From: a virus
Strand: one strand, 5' to 3'
IMG/VR virus record: IMGVR_UViG_3300035698_001574
Coordinates: 1-25,272 of that record
DNA length: 25,272 bases
Shown: positions 13,063 to 22,157 of the stretch, one piece after another
How the letters are laid out: each line of letters begins with the position of its first letter
Numbering within the stretch: the stretch's first letter is position 1
The notes under the pieces: model-generated
Database searches by the model: none
Told to the model about the DNA's origin: nothing
Seen by the model: the letters and a program-made list of their open reading frames with translations, nothing else
Translations under genes and position numbers: made by a program

Positions 13063-13986
13063 ATGGAAAGCAAAGATGAGATAGTTATTGTTAGACGCAC
13101 TGCTCCGATAAGTTTATTACCGGATGCAGTCTCTGACGATACTACGTTAGTGATAGGCAGTAAATATAGGAAAGGAACTAAGTCGCTATATATGGGTATA
13201 GATAGACAGGAACGTGAACTTATGATGCCTTCGGTTATTGAAGTAACACCATCGGACCCAAGTTGGGAGTCGGTGGTTAAACTTTATTTTGCTAATTTGG
13301 AGATTAGAGTACCTCCTGAAGGATTAAAGCTAAATAAAGGATTAACAAAAGCTACTCGTGTTATTGGTCAAAGAGAAGTCGAAGTAGATTTTCCCATTGA
13401 GCCTGAAGACTACATAATGTATAGACAACTATTAGGTGATAATAGTGTTGCTGTAAGTCGTGAACAAGCTCAAAGTGGTATCTATAAGGTTTATATTGAA
13501 GACCTTGTAGCACAGAAAATTAAAGAGATAGCTTTAAGAAAAGACAAAGCTTCTGTTGAGAGAGCATATTTAAGTTTGGTTGACACCGACGGAACTGGTA
13601 TGTACACTAACGGAAACAAGCTTAGGGCTGTATTTTATTGCTTTGGTCTAAACCCTGATGCACATGACATTGATAATATAGTTGGGATAATAGAGTCTAA
13701 AAAGACTTCTGCTATTTCAGATATAAACAATGGTGTGGAACCTAGTGCTACTGAGTTCATGCGTGTGGTTAATGATCCAAATCTTCCTATTAAATCTAAG
13801 CTATATAAGCTTATTATAATGGGAGAGATTAAAGCAATAGGAGAATACTTTGTTGATCCTAATAATTCTGAAAGGGTTTATGGTAAATCTATAGATCAAT
13901 TAGTTGCTTATTGGAACTCGGATTTAAACCAAGCAGATGTAATGAAGTGGGAACACACATTACAGGAAGCTAAAAAGCTAGTATAA
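13063..13986 (+). CDS. Structural protein of unknown role, next to the capsid gene
   Basis: The 307-aa product is soluble and acidic/basic mixed, with a beta-rich N-terminal half (SKYRKGTKSLYMGIDRQERE, VVKLYFANLEIRVPPEGLKL) and a helical C-terminal half (YKVYIEDLVAQKIKEIALRK; LYKLIIMGEIKAIGEYF; MKWEHTLQEAKKLV). I recognise no enzyme motif. It stands between the capsid and connector genes, where head-completion or tail-stabilising proteins are found, and starts 25 nt after the capsid stop. A conserved gene of about 300 codons follows the capsid gene in several Bacteroidota phage genomes as I remember them; its function was not assigned. Confidence 0.7.
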   Translation: MESKDEIVIVRRTAPISLLPDAVSDDTTLVIGSKYRKGTKSLYMGIDRQERELMMPSVIEVTPSDPSWESVVKLYFANLEIRVPPEGLKLNKGLTKATRVIGQREVEVDFPIEPEDYIMYRQLLGDNSVAVSREQAQSGIYKVYIEDLVAQKIKEIALRKDKASVERAYLSLVDTDGTGMYTNGNKLRAVFYCFGLNPDAHDIDNIVGIIESKKTSAISDINNGVEPSATEFMRVVNDPNLPIKSKLYKLIIMGEIKAIGEYFVDPNNSERVYGKSIDQLVAYWNSDLNQADVMKWEHTLQEAKKLV

Positions 13987-13987
13987 T

Positions 13988-14644
13988 ATGACAACAGCAG
14001 AAATGCTGATCTATTTTAATGAGAGGTATAGTGCTTCTGGACAAACCAATGCTGGTAAAACTCCAGAAGAACTATACCTTTATTTAAATGCAGCAATTAA
14101 TTACTTTACAAATACTAGATTTACAGGTAACAATTCTAGACAGGCATCGTTTTTAAATGATCCTAAAAGAGTTGATGATCTAAGAACTCTTATGGTACAG
14201 AGTGCTAATCTTGTAGATGGAGGTGCTGTATTGTTTTATACTAATGGTAAGGCATATCAGATGCCTACTGATTATAGGTTTCTAATAAACGCATTTACAA
14301 ATGCGGATGGTTGGTTGCCTTGTGATATTATTACTGCTGGTCAATCTGATAAATTTACAGAAACTAGATTCAATAGAGTTATATTAGAAACACCTAAAGC
14401 TTTTCTTGAGGCTGGTGGTAATATTGTTATTTTATATAATTCTGATCAAAATTTAGCTTCTGTTACTAGTAGAATAACATATATTAAAAGACCTACTGTT
14501 GTAGCTTTGGGAGTAGACTGTGATCTACCTGAACATACACATCTAGAAATTGTAGAGCTTGCTGTATTAATGGCGGTAGAAGGCGTAGAAAATACTGCTA
14601 GGTATCAAACACAAGCTGACTTAATTGATAAACGTACAGAATAA
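13988..14644 (+). CDS. Head-tail connector (ring/adaptor) protein 1
   Basis: The 218-aa product has the layout of phage adaptor proteins that form a ring under the portal. An N-terminal helix pair (TAEMLIYFNERYSASGQTNA, EELYLYLNAAINYFTN) is followed by a loop with YTNGKAYQMPTDYRFLINAF, a beta domain (VILETPKAFLEAGGNIVILY, ITYIKRPTVVAL), and a last helix LPEHTHLEIVELAVLMAVEG (about 181-200). A 'L-P-x-x-x-H-x-E-I-V-x-L-A-V' C-terminal helix is typical of these connectors. The next gene is a diverged paralogue and overlaps by 1 nt. Confidence 0.72.
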   Translation: MTTAEMLIYFNERYSASGQTNAGKTPEELYLYLNAAINYFTNTRFTGNNSRQASFLNDPKRVDDLRTLMVQSANLVDGGAVLFYTNGKAYQMPTDYRFLINAFTNADGWLPCDIITAGQSDKFTETRFNRVILETPKAFLEAGGNIVILYNSDQNLASVTSRITYIKRPTVVALGVDCDLPEHTHLEIVELAVLMAVEGVENTARYQTQADLIDKRTE

Positions 14645-15318
14645 TGACTGCTAGAGAATTTCAATCTGAATTTGAAAGAGCCGCTTCTTACTATGATAGA
14701 CTTAGAGATATTAGAGTTAAGAGTACGGATGTTAATTACTTTCTAAATGAAGGACAAGATACCTTTATTCAAAAAAGACTTAACGCAGTTAAAGAAAGCA
14801 TAAAAGATTCACAAAGATCACTGGATGAAATAAGAAGTTTAATAGTAAGAGGAGTAGAATTAACTTTAGATGAAACTATACCTGTACCTACTGAGTACAA
14901 TAGGTATCCTCTTCCTGTTGATTATTTATACTTAATAAGTGATCGTACTGAAACTTTATTTTGCGAAGTTGTATACAAAGCACAAAACAGATTATATTCT
15001 ACAGAAAAACTAAATGAGATACTTACAGGTACTCATACTCAATCACATTATAAATCACTTGTTAGTGAATTAGCACAGGAAGTATTGTACGTACATTTAA
15101 ACTCAAATTTGTCTTTTACAATAAATAGAGTTATCATTGACTATGTAAAAACGTATCGAAAAATAGATGTAATTAATGATGTTACATCTGAATTAAATGC
15201 GTCTGTACATAGAGACATTGTTCAATTAGCAGTTAATATATTTCTAGAGTCGGTAGAGAGTGGTAGATTTAGAACAAATCTAGAAAAGAATATAACTACT
15301 ACAGAACAAATTAAATAA
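14644..15318 (+). CDS. Head-tail connector (ring/adaptor) protein 2, paralogue of the preceding gene
   Basis: The 224-aa product repeats the plan of the gene before it: N-terminal helices (TAREFQSEFERAASYYDRLR, TDVNYFLNEGQDTFIQKRLN), a loop of the same type (TEYNRYPLPVDYLYLISDRT), a beta portion ending in VIIDYVKTYRKID, and the C-terminal helix VHRDIVQLAVNIFLESVESG corresponding to EIVELAV in its neighbour. Overall identity is low but the order of elements is the same. Two stacked rings built from related adaptors are known in crAss-like virions and in other phages. It is coupled to the first by a TAATG overlap. Confidence 0.7.
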   Translation: MTAREFQSEFERAASYYDRLRDIRVKSTDVNYFLNEGQDTFIQKRLNAVKESIKDSQRSLDEIRSLIVRGVELTLDETIPVPTEYNRYPLPVDYLYLISDRTETLFCEVVYKAQNRLYSTEKLNEILTGTHTQSHYKSLVSELAQEVLYVHLNSNLSFTINRVIIDYVKTYRKIDVINDVTSELNASVHRDIVQLAVNIFLESVESGRFRTNLEKNITTTEQIK

Positions 15319-15343
15319 GAAAAAACATAAATAATATATAACA

Positions 15344-16594
15344 ATGGCAAGAGAAGTATTTCCCTTAAAAAACGGTCAGTACGGTGGCACAAAAGCTGCT
15401 GATACTGCTAACCTAGCAATTAACCCTTATAACCTACGTGAAGGTTCTATTGGCATTTATGGTATTCCTAAGTCGGGTGCTAATGCTAATAAGCTTTCAT
15501 TGATTACTGATGGTGTTGCTGGTACTGGTCAAGTTACTGCTGCTGCATTTGATGGTGATTCTGTTGTGTTCGCACTTGGAGTTGCTGATGGTGCTGATCA
15601 GTCGGTTCCTTTCGATATTTCTGGAATTAAAGTAAGCCCTAAAGCTTATGATGCTCCAGTTAAACAAGTAATAGCTGTAGGTTATCATCCTGTGGATGCT
15701 ACTCGACAAGCTCAAACTTTGAATCTTGATGCTTTAGTTAAGAATAACGAAGCTTCTATTCTATTAAAAGATAACAATGATCTAGATCAACTACCTCAAG
15801 TAGGTAAGCCTTTTTCTGGTTATGTTACTTCTGATGGACAAGATGCTTATACATTCCTTTCTAACCTAGCAGGTAGAGTGAACACTAGCTCTCTTGCAGT
15901 AATGGATGTATTTGCTGAAGGTACTATTACTGAGTTCGCTGCTGGTAGAGATGCAGCTGTAGTAAATGGTTCTCAATCAGTAGTACTTGGTGGTGCTGGA
16001 GCACTACAAGTAGTAGGCACTTACGTAACACTAAAAGGTTCTATTTACAAAGTTGTTGCTGTCGCTGACGTAAACAACTTCACTATTGATAGACCTTATC
16101 AAGGAGTATCTGAAACTATTGACGTTGATGGTACTGTTAATCAAGCTGGTACAATTGCAACTATTACTGCATTTGGCTTTACTATTACTGACTGGGCATT
16201 TGGTCAAGCGACTAAATTGTCTCTAGATGGTATTCTTGGTGATGCTGATGTATCTGTAGTAACTGAAGCAAATCTTGGTTCTGGCTCTGGTGCTCAAGTA
16301 GTACAAGCTGAAACTGATGCAATTGCTAAGTTTGGAGTTCATGCTTTGAGAGACAGAACAATTCCTTCTAAAGGAGTGGAAGCTGTTGCTGCTACAAATT
16401 ATGATCTTTATTCTATCGGAGGTACAAACTCTAGATACACTAGTGATCCGCATGCAGATGGTAAATCTGATAACGCTGTAGCCGTTACGGTTGCTGCTGA
16501 TAATGCTGCTGATAACACCACTGGTAATAACGCTTCTGACTTTGAAGACATTTTGGCTTCATTAGGAGTATCGTTTACTGGTATCGTAGCATAA
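15344..16594 (+). CDS. Tail tube- or head-decoration-like major structural protein
   Basis: The 416-aa product is Ala/Val/Gly/Thr-rich with few Cys and long beta strands. Residues 35-100 (SIGIYGIPKSG...VPFDISGIKVSP) and 105-180 (VKQVIAVGYHPV...FLSNLAGRVN) look like tube or shell domains. Residues 208-260 form an inserted beta barrel (VNGSQSVVL, VGTYVTLKGSIYKVVAVAD, FTIDRPYQGVSETI), a pattern I know from phage tail tube and related structural proteins. Codon use is optimised like that of the capsid gene, and a strong hairpin follows, so the protein should be abundant. A tail tube would imply a long-tailed virion, whereas a decoration or muzzle protein would suit a short tail. The sequence alone does not decide. 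Confidence 0.6.
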   Translation: MAREVFPLKNGQYGGTKAADTANLAINPYNLREGSIGIYGIPKSGANANKLSLITDGVAGTGQVTAAAFDGDSVVFALGVADGADQSVPFDISGIKVSPKAYDAPVKQVIAVGYHPVDATRQAQTLNLDALVKNNEASILLKDNNDLDQLPQVGKPFSGYVTSDGQDAYTFLSNLAGRVNTSSLAVMDVFAEGTITEFAAGRDAAVVNGSQSVVLGGAGALQVVGTYVTLKGSIYKVVAVADVNNFTIDRPYQGVSETIDVDGTVNQAGTIATITAFGFTITDWAFGQATKLSLDGILGDADVSVVTEANLGSGSGAQVVQAETDAIAKFGVHALRDRTIPSKGVEAVAATNYDLYSIGGTNSRYTSDPHADGKSDNAVAVTVAADNAADNTTGNNASDFEDILASLGVSFTGIVA

Positions 16595-16625
16595 TAAAAC
16601 TTTGCTTTTTGTCTTATCTAAGTTT

Positions 16626-16656
16626 AGAGAGGTAGGGGATTTTCCCCTATTTCTCT
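16626..16656 (+). terminator. 14-bp hairpin after the abundant structural gene
   Basis: AGAGAGGTAGGGGA (16626-16639) pairs with TCCCCTATTTCTCT (16643-16656) through 14 bp with two G-U pairs and a TTT loop. The following bases (TACTTTATTA) are T-rich but not an unbroken U-run. It lies in the 82-bp gap before the appendage genes. It probably reduces transcription into the tail-fibre genes, or stabilises the upstream mRNA, rather than stopping all transcripts. Confidence 0.7.
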
Positions 16657-16676
16657 TACTTTATTAACCACACATT

Positions 16677-17372
16677 ATGGCTTTAAATCTCACTTTAGAA
16701 TTAGCACTTGACTCAGATGGTGATGTCATTTATGTGACTGATAAGACTGGTGCTTATAATGCTACTTCTAATGTAGGGGGTTGGGGTACTCCTAATAAAG
16801 AATTAAATTATACTTCTTTAGCTCTACTAGTTGAACTAGTTAGAGATGAAACAACAAATCCTGCTTTTGCTGGTACTGATCAATTTGTTTACGATAACGT
16901 GGCTGCAAATACAAAAGAAACTCAATGGCAAATACTAAGAGAACTAGATGGTAGATATAAGTTCTGGATATTTGCTTTACAAACTTCCGTTGATGGTACT
17001 ACTTACGTAGAAGACGCTAGTGCTATTCCTGATGATGCTTTCTACGCATATAATGGTCTTCTTTATAAGATGGTTAGTGGTACTCCTACAATATGGGATG
17101 CTGGTCTAGCTGATTTAAAAGATGATGCCAATGTAGAACAAGTCTATGCTGAAGACTTCTTTCAGCCGGGTATTCATTTGTGTCTATGGAAAAAATATGC
17201 AGAATATCAAGCCTCTATTCCTATAAGTGATTGTAATTCAGATAAACTCTTAGATGAGTTTCTTTCTGCTTATGCTAATATGGTCGGTGCTGATTATGCT
17301 TATAGAACAAACCTTACTAGTCAAGCACAAAGTATATTAGAAGCTGATACTAAGAAAATCTGTAATTGCTAA
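16677..17372 (+). CDS. Putative tail/baseplate structural protein
   Basis: The 231-aa product begins MALNLTLELALDSDGDVIYV and has a TDKTGAYNATSNVGGWGTPN block (21-40). A beta domain with FVYDNVAANTKETQWQILRE and YKFWIFALQTSVDGTTYVED follows, then a segment DDAFYAYNGLLYKMV. The C-terminal helical part LLDEFLSAYANMVGADYAYR ends in a Cys pair (ICNC). The 'TG-x-Y-N..N-x-G-G-W-G-x-P-N' pattern recurs, as I remember, in tail-region proteins of Bacteroidota phages with unknown detail. It is the first gene after the hairpin, and its stop overlaps the start of the next gene (TAATG). A tail-tip or adaptor role is inferred from position. Confidence 0.6.
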   Translation: MALNLTLELALDSDGDVIYVTDKTGAYNATSNVGGWGTPNKELNYTSLALLVELVRDETTNPAFAGTDQFVYDNVAANTKETQWQILRELDGRYKFWIFALQTSVDGTTYVEDASAIPDDAFYAYNGLLYKMVSGTPTIWDAGLADLKDDANVEQVYAEDFFQPGIHLCLWKKYAEYQASIPISDCNSDKLLDEFLSAYANMVGADYAYRTNLTSQAQSILEADTKKICNC

Positions 17373-18253
17373 TGCCTGAGAATCCCGTATATCCGAAAGT
17401 CCCGCCCATCACTTCGCCCTCCGACGAGAATAAGGGTAATAATAACTTTTATATTCCACCTTGGTCGCAAAATTTCACCAATGAAGAGGTAGCAAGTGTT
17501 AATCCTGCTATAGTTGTAAGTAAAGAGGTCAATGGTACTGAAGAAACCTTCAGACTAAACTTTATACCATACACAGTACCTGAACTCTCCCTTACTTTAG
17601 AAGGAGTAGCATCAGGAGTAGTAAAAGGTAATCCTGTATTATTAGGAGAAACTATTGATGAACTTCGTTTTGCTTGGACTATAAACAAACAAGTTGCAAT
17701 ACAAATTATTACTAATGATGGTGGTTTATTAGAACCTACATTATTGTTTGATGATAGAGTAGTTACACAAATAGGACTATCTTTAACTGATGATGTAGAG
17801 TTTACTTTAACTATCAACGATGGTGGTAATACAGGAACATCTATTCAATCAGAAGTAGAGAGTATTGTTTTTGGTAACTATTTTCATTATGGTGATGAAG
17901 TAACATTGTTAGGTTTAGCTATAGCATCATTGCAAGCTAGAATAAACACATTAAATAAAGATATAGTAAGAAATAGAAGCAAGTCTTTTTATCCTACTGG
18001 AGGAGCTAACAGATTTGTTATTATTGCTTTTCCTGTTAGATTTGGATTAGCGACTACAATATTTAAGTCTCCTTTTGCTGGAGGCTTTGTCAGATTGAAG
18101 AATGTAAACAACGTATTGGTTGAAACAGTACCTAATGGTCAAACTGAAATACCTATTACTCTTACTAATGGTATAGTTTCGGAACCTTACTATGTATATC
18201 AAAGTTCATTTGATAATCAAGCAGACCCTAGTAATTTAATAACAGTTAATTGA
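17372..18253 (+). CDS. Tail appendage protein with a C-terminal beta domain
   Basis: I place the start at the ATG at 17372 (MPENPVYPKVPPITSPSDEN), which overlaps the previous stop as TAATG, rather than at the TTG 6 nt upstream; this gives 293 aa. The first 35 residues are Pro-rich and flexible. The rest is beta: PELSLTLEGVASGVVKG, LRFAWTINKQVAIQIIT, DVEFTLTINDGG. Then comes FGNYFHYGDEVTLLGLAIAS, and finally a domain with RFVIIAFPVRFG, GGFVRLKNVNNVLVE and SEPYYVYQSSFDN. This last part matches in order the end of the gene at 22647-23567, so the two are probably related appendage proteins. It is probably part of a tail fibre or collar; the receptor role is unproven. Confidence 0.6.
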   Translation: MPENPVYPKVPPITSPSDENKGNNNFYIPPWSQNFTNEEVASVNPAIVVSKEVNGTEETFRLNFIPYTVPELSLTLEGVASGVVKGNPVLLGETIDELRFAWTINKQVAIQIITNDGGLLEPTLLFDDRVVTQIGLSLTDDVEFTLTINDGGNTGTSIQSEVESIVFGNYFHYGDEVTLLGLAIASLQARINTLNKDIVRNRSKSFYPTGGANRFVIIAFPVRFGLATTIFKSPFAGGFVRLKNVNNVLVETVPNGQTEIPITLTNGIVSEPYYVYQSSFDNQADPSNLITVN

Positions 18254-18254
18254 T

Positions 18255-21200
18255 ATGAGTGCAGATGATCGCTTTATACGTATACCGGCTCCATTAAGAG
18301 TTCAAAACGATAACCCTAAAGGCTATGTTACTGATGTAACAAACATTAAAGGTGCGCCTCAAACATTCGATACTATTACTGATCTGATTGCTTTTCATCC
18401 TGCAAGAATGTCTTTTGGTATGTTGATGACTCTTATCAACTATCCTTCTTTAAATTCTACTTCTACATATAAGCTAGTAGTAACTCCTGAAGCATTAGTA
18501 GATATTAACAATGACAGCATTGTCACTTTAGCTAATTGGACAGAGTATTTTGAACAAATTGAAATCATAAACAGAACAAATGCAGATAATGAAGCGATTG
18601 AGTATGCTCCTTCCAAAGTTGATGGTAATGCTCCTACTTTTCCGTATACTTTTGCTACAGATGCCTCTGAAGAATGGACTGCTGAATACGATGCTACTTT
18701 AGCTCACAAGTGGTACAGAATAAGAAATGATGACATAGATGCTAACAATGATCAAGTTTATGATAACTGGTCGCCTCCTATTGCCATAAAGAACAACTTT
18801 GAAGTTGGTGATTATGGAGCTAACATATTCAAACGTTTTGATGTAGTTGAGACTGTATTGACTAGTAATGCAGGAATGATATTAGATGCTACTTATGCAG
18901 TATTGACTGGTTCTGTTACTGTTAATGATACAGATTTTACAAAAGGTAAGAAATTTATAAATGCTAGTGGTAATGCATATGTATTTGGTGCAGGTGCTGA
19001 AATAAGACAAACTATTGCTGTACCTCTTAGAAACAAAGAAGACGGAACATTAAACAATGATCCTCTTACTTGGACAGATACGATACCTGCTGGTACAGAA
19101 ACTCTTTGGGTTGCTGAATCTATCAAAAATGTTTATGGTAATCTTAAAAGTGCGTGGAGAACTAAGCGCATAAAAGAGGCTGCTAACCTTATTAGATATA
19201 GCTTTAAAGCTTCACCTAGTCCAAGCACACTAGTAGGTACTGGTACTGATGCTAGTACTTCTACAGCAGGAGATATTGCTCTTGAAGCAGCAGGTTGGAA
19301 CAAGGTTTATAATGATCATACTTTTATAGCATATCGTGAAGACCTTGGTGGTGGTGTTTACTCTGTTTGGTTTATAGATAAGATCAAAGAAGAGTCTGGA
19401 GAATTTAGTGCGAATGCTTACAAGCTGTTTGATGCTACATTAATTCCCGGTGATCCTAGATTGCAACCACCTACTATTTCTGATGCTACACAAGAAGGAT
19501 GGTCTGATATTCCTTTGCTTCCTACAGCTACACAAATTAACTTTGTTAGTTTTGCTACAAAGTTTTTTAATGGTGCATTGAAATCTGTATGGTCTGATCC
19601 TGTGCCTGTTGAAGGTAGACTACAACAAATACTAAGCATTACTTCTAATGTAGGTGACGACTTTAAATATATACCTAACACAGATACTATAACTCCTACA
19701 GAAATAGTATTAACTGCAAAATTAACACAAGCTGGTGTAGATTTAACATTGATTGCAAATGTTACACTTTCTTTTATTTGGAAAAGAATTTATAATGAGG
19801 CTACTACTTTAGATGAAACAGCTACTGCTAATTCAGGAGATGATTTTTATACTTTAGGAGAATCTAGTGTTCGAGATGATGCAAATGGTGATAATATTGT
19901 AGACGATGCTGATTACAAATATGCAGGACAAAGATTAGTCGTGAAGCCTGCTGGTGTTGACGGTAATGCTGTTTTTAGATGCTATTGTACTTTAAGTTTT
20001 CCTACTGCTGACGACTTAGTTATAACTCAAGAATTTTCTATTCTTGATATAACCGATGGTCTTGACGCTAAAGATTTATCTTTACGTTCTGATAATGCTA
20101 TTACAGTAAGAGATACAGTTGGTAATGTATGGAATCCTACTTCTATAATAATTAAAGCTTTTCAAGCTAATCTAAATTTTCCTGATCTATTTTGGTATAG
20201 ATGGAATGGTTCTGCGTGGGTTGCTCTAAATCCTTTAGGTGTAGAATCTGATGCTGTTAATTTTAACGTATCAACTAATTTCTATTCAATGGCTGTAAAT
20301 CCTAATGCTATATACACGGCAGATGGTGCAGCAGAAGAAGTTAAATTTGCGGTATCTACAATAGACGGTAATCCTGACACAAGAGATAATATTACTAGCT
20401 TTACTGATACAATAACTCTTATTAAATTAGGTAGTGCAGGTATTGGTGCTGCTGGTGCAGATGCTATAGTTGCTTTACTGAGTAATGAATCTATAAATAT
20501 AGTTCTTGATGCTGTCACATTAGTTCCTTTTGCGGGCGAAATAACAAGTGTAGGAAGAATAAAAACACTTGTTAAATTATTTGATGGTGTAAATTCTAGA
20601 ATATATAATACAGATTATACCGTTACTGTATCACCTATAGCAGGAGACATTACATTTGGTGTACAAGCTAATGGAAATGATGCTGAGATTTTTGTTGCTA
20701 CTTGGGCATCAGATACTGTAACTAATAGAAACGCTACAATTACTATTACTTATAATGGTAATAATTACATTAAGGTATTTTCTGTTAGTGGTGTTAAAGA
20801 TGCACCTGGAGCTACTATACTTGATATAAATATAGACAAAGGAGTAGTTTTTGATTTTGCTGATCTTACTCCTAAAACAGTAACTGCATTATTTCTTGAT
20901 ACTAATAAAACACCTGAATTACAAACTAGTGGTTATGAGTATAAATTTACAACTAGTCTTGGTGCAACATTGCAAAATTGGAGCACCAATAGAGTTATAT
21001 CGCTTACTATTAATGACGTAAGAAATAGCACAGAGCTAATCACTCAAGTTCGATTAGAAGGAGGTGACGGTACTGTATTAAGAACTAATGTAACAAGAAT
21101 TACTGATCTTAGTGATTATTTTAAAGTTACTATGTTTACTGATGTGGATGTTGCTGCGGTAACTACTAGTCTTACTGAAGGTAAATTGCAAGCTACTTCA

Positions 21201-22157
21201 ATACCTGATGGAAATAATCCTTCTTCTCTTACAACTCTACAAGATGCTTATGGTGCTGATAAGCCTAGTATTGATATTATATGGAGAAGTACACAAGATA
21301 TATATTGGGAAAATGAAAATAATGAAATTTTTTATGCTATAGATGGTCAACCTTCAATCAATGATCCTGCTAATAGCTTTTTATGGAGTACTCCATATAG
21401 AGTTAAAGGAGAACTTGGTAGTCAAGGTGCTCCTGGTGATGATGGTGCTGATGGTGCTGATGGTGATGATGGTGCTGCCGCAGCAATATCCGTAGGTACT
21501 ACTACTACTTTACCTCCAGGTAGTAATGCTACAGTTGTTAATGTAGGAAGTTCAGCAGCAGCAATATTAAACTTTGGCATTCCTGAAGGTGCTGATGGTA
21601 TAGACGGTAGTGATGGTGATGTTGGTATTCAAGGAATACAAGGAATACAAGGAATACAAGGTGTTAAAGGAGATCAAGGAGATCAAGGTATACAAGGTGA
21701 TGCTGGTGCTGATGGTATATTAACTGGAGCTAGTGAAATATGGACTGCTCAAAGTCCGTCTACTTATGGTACAAATGGTACTTCTTCAGGTAATAGATTA
21801 GTACAACTTTATCCTACTGGAACCTTAGTTAGAAATCTTTTAGTTGATTTTGGAACATTAGTGTCAGGAACTTATTTAATTACAGTATCACATATTCAAA
21901 ATCCGGCTACTAATAAAATAGATATTTGGATTGCAGGTACTAATCATGGTTTTATATCAGCAACAGCTGGTTATGATTTGTATGCTTATGCTAAAGCAGC
22001 AAGTGGAGATGTAAATGGAGTTAATTTAGCTAACACTATACAAATTGTAACAGGAATAAATAATATTAGATATATACATGTTTTATTTGCAAAAGAAAAT
22101 TCAGGTTTTTCAGTAGCTATTATAACTTCTTCTATATCAATAATTAAATTAAACTAA
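18255..22157 (+). CDS. Giant tail fibre with collagen-like Gly-X-Y segments
   Basis: The 1300-aa product has the modular build of a host-recognition fibre. The N-terminal 100 residues (MSADDRFIRIPAPLRVQNDN...) probably anchor it. Then come repeated beta modules of fibronectin/Ig-like type, each with a 'W-x-x-x-P' or 'AWRTKRI'-like strand (YDNWSPPIAIK, LKSAWRTKRIK, LKSVWSDPVPVE), and later modules with DGLDAKDLSLRSDN and FSVSGVKDAPGATILDINID. Residues 1052-1075 and 1112-1155 are collagen-like (GADGADGDDG; GIQGIQGIQGIQGVKGDQGD), flanking a VGTTTTLPPGSNATVVNVGS module. The last 145 residues are a beta head (GTLVSGTYLITVSHIQNP...). Collagen-like stretches trimerise fibres. It starts 1 nt after the preceding stop and overlaps the next start by 1 nt. 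Confidence 0.85.
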   Translation: MSADDRFIRIPAPLRVQNDNPKGYVTDVTNIKGAPQTFDTITDLIAFHPARMSFGMLMTLINYPSLNSTSTYKLVVTPEALVDINNDSIVTLANWTEYFEQIEIINRTNADNEAIEYAPSKVDGNAPTFPYTFATDASEEWTAEYDATLAHKWYRIRNDDIDANNDQVYDNWSPPIAIKNNFEVGDYGANIFKRFDVVETVLTSNAGMILDATYAVLTGSVTVNDTDFTKGKKFINASGNAYVFGAGAEIRQTIAVPLRNKEDGTLNNDPLTWTDTIPAGTETLWVAESIKNVYGNLKSAWRTKRIKEAANLIRYSFKASPSPSTLVGTGTDASTSTAGDIALEAAGWNKVYNDHTFIAYREDLGGGVYSVWFIDKIKEESGEFSANAYKLFDATLIPGDPRLQPPTISDATQEGWSDIPLLPTATQINFVSFATKFFNGALKSVWSDPVPVEGRLQQILSITSNVGDDFKYIPNTDTITPTEIVLTAKLTQAGVDLTLIANVTLSFIWKRIYNEATTLDETATANSGDDFYTLGESSVRDDANGDNIVDDADYKYAGQRLVVKPAGVDGNAVFRCYCTLSFPTADDLVITQEFSILDITDGLDAKDLSLRSDNAITVRDTVGNVWNPTSIIIKAFQANLNFPDLFWYRWNGSAWVALNPLGVESDAVNFNVSTNFYSMAVNPNAIYTADGAAEEVKFAVSTIDGNPDTRDNITSFTDTITLIKLGSAGIGAAGADAIVALLSNESINIVLDAVTLVPFAGEITSVGRIKTLVKLFDGVNSRIYNTDYTVTVSPIAGDITFGVQANGNDAEIFVATWASDTVTNRNATITITYNGNNYIKVFSVSGVKDAPGATILDINIDKGVVFDFADLTPKTVTALFLDTNKTPELQTSGYEYKFTTSLGATLQNWSTNRVISLTINDVRNSTELITQVRLEGGDGTVLRTNVTRITDLSDYFKVTMFTDVDVAAVTTSLTEGKLQATSIPDGNNPSSLTTLQDAYGADKPSIDIIWRSTQDIYWENENNEIFYAIDGQPSINDPANSFLWSTPYRVKGELGSQGAPGDDGADGADGDDGAAAAISVGTTTTLPPGSNATVVNVGSSAAAILNFGIPEGADGIDGSDGDVGIQGIQGIQGIQGVKGDQGDQGIQGDAGADGILTGASEIWTAQSPSTYGTNGTSSGNRLVQLYPTGTLVRNLLVDFGTLVSGTYLITVSHIQNPATNKIDIWIAGTNHGFISATAGYDLYAYAKAASGDVNGVNLANTIQIVTGINNIRYIHVLFAKENSGFSVAIITSSISIIKLN
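21624..21659 (+). repeat. 9-nt tandem repeat coding Gly-Ile-Gln in the fibre
   Basis: GGAATACAA is repeated exactly three times (21633-21659), preceded by the variant GGTATTCAA (21624-21632) and followed by related GGxGATCAA units. It encodes the (Gly-Ile-Gln) part of the second collagen-like segment. Three consecutive identical 9-mers amid otherwise synonymous variation point to recent expansion, so copy number may vary between relatives. Confidence 0.8.

Noticed and set aside
15344-16594. Considered as tail sheath protein
   Set aside because: Its length and beta-barrel insertion do not show the sheath C-terminal pattern I know, and no second tube gene follows.
17449-17817. Minus-strand ORF of 122 codons
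   Set aside because: It lies wholly inside an appendage gene whose frame has clear beta-domain features; no start context or neighbours support it.
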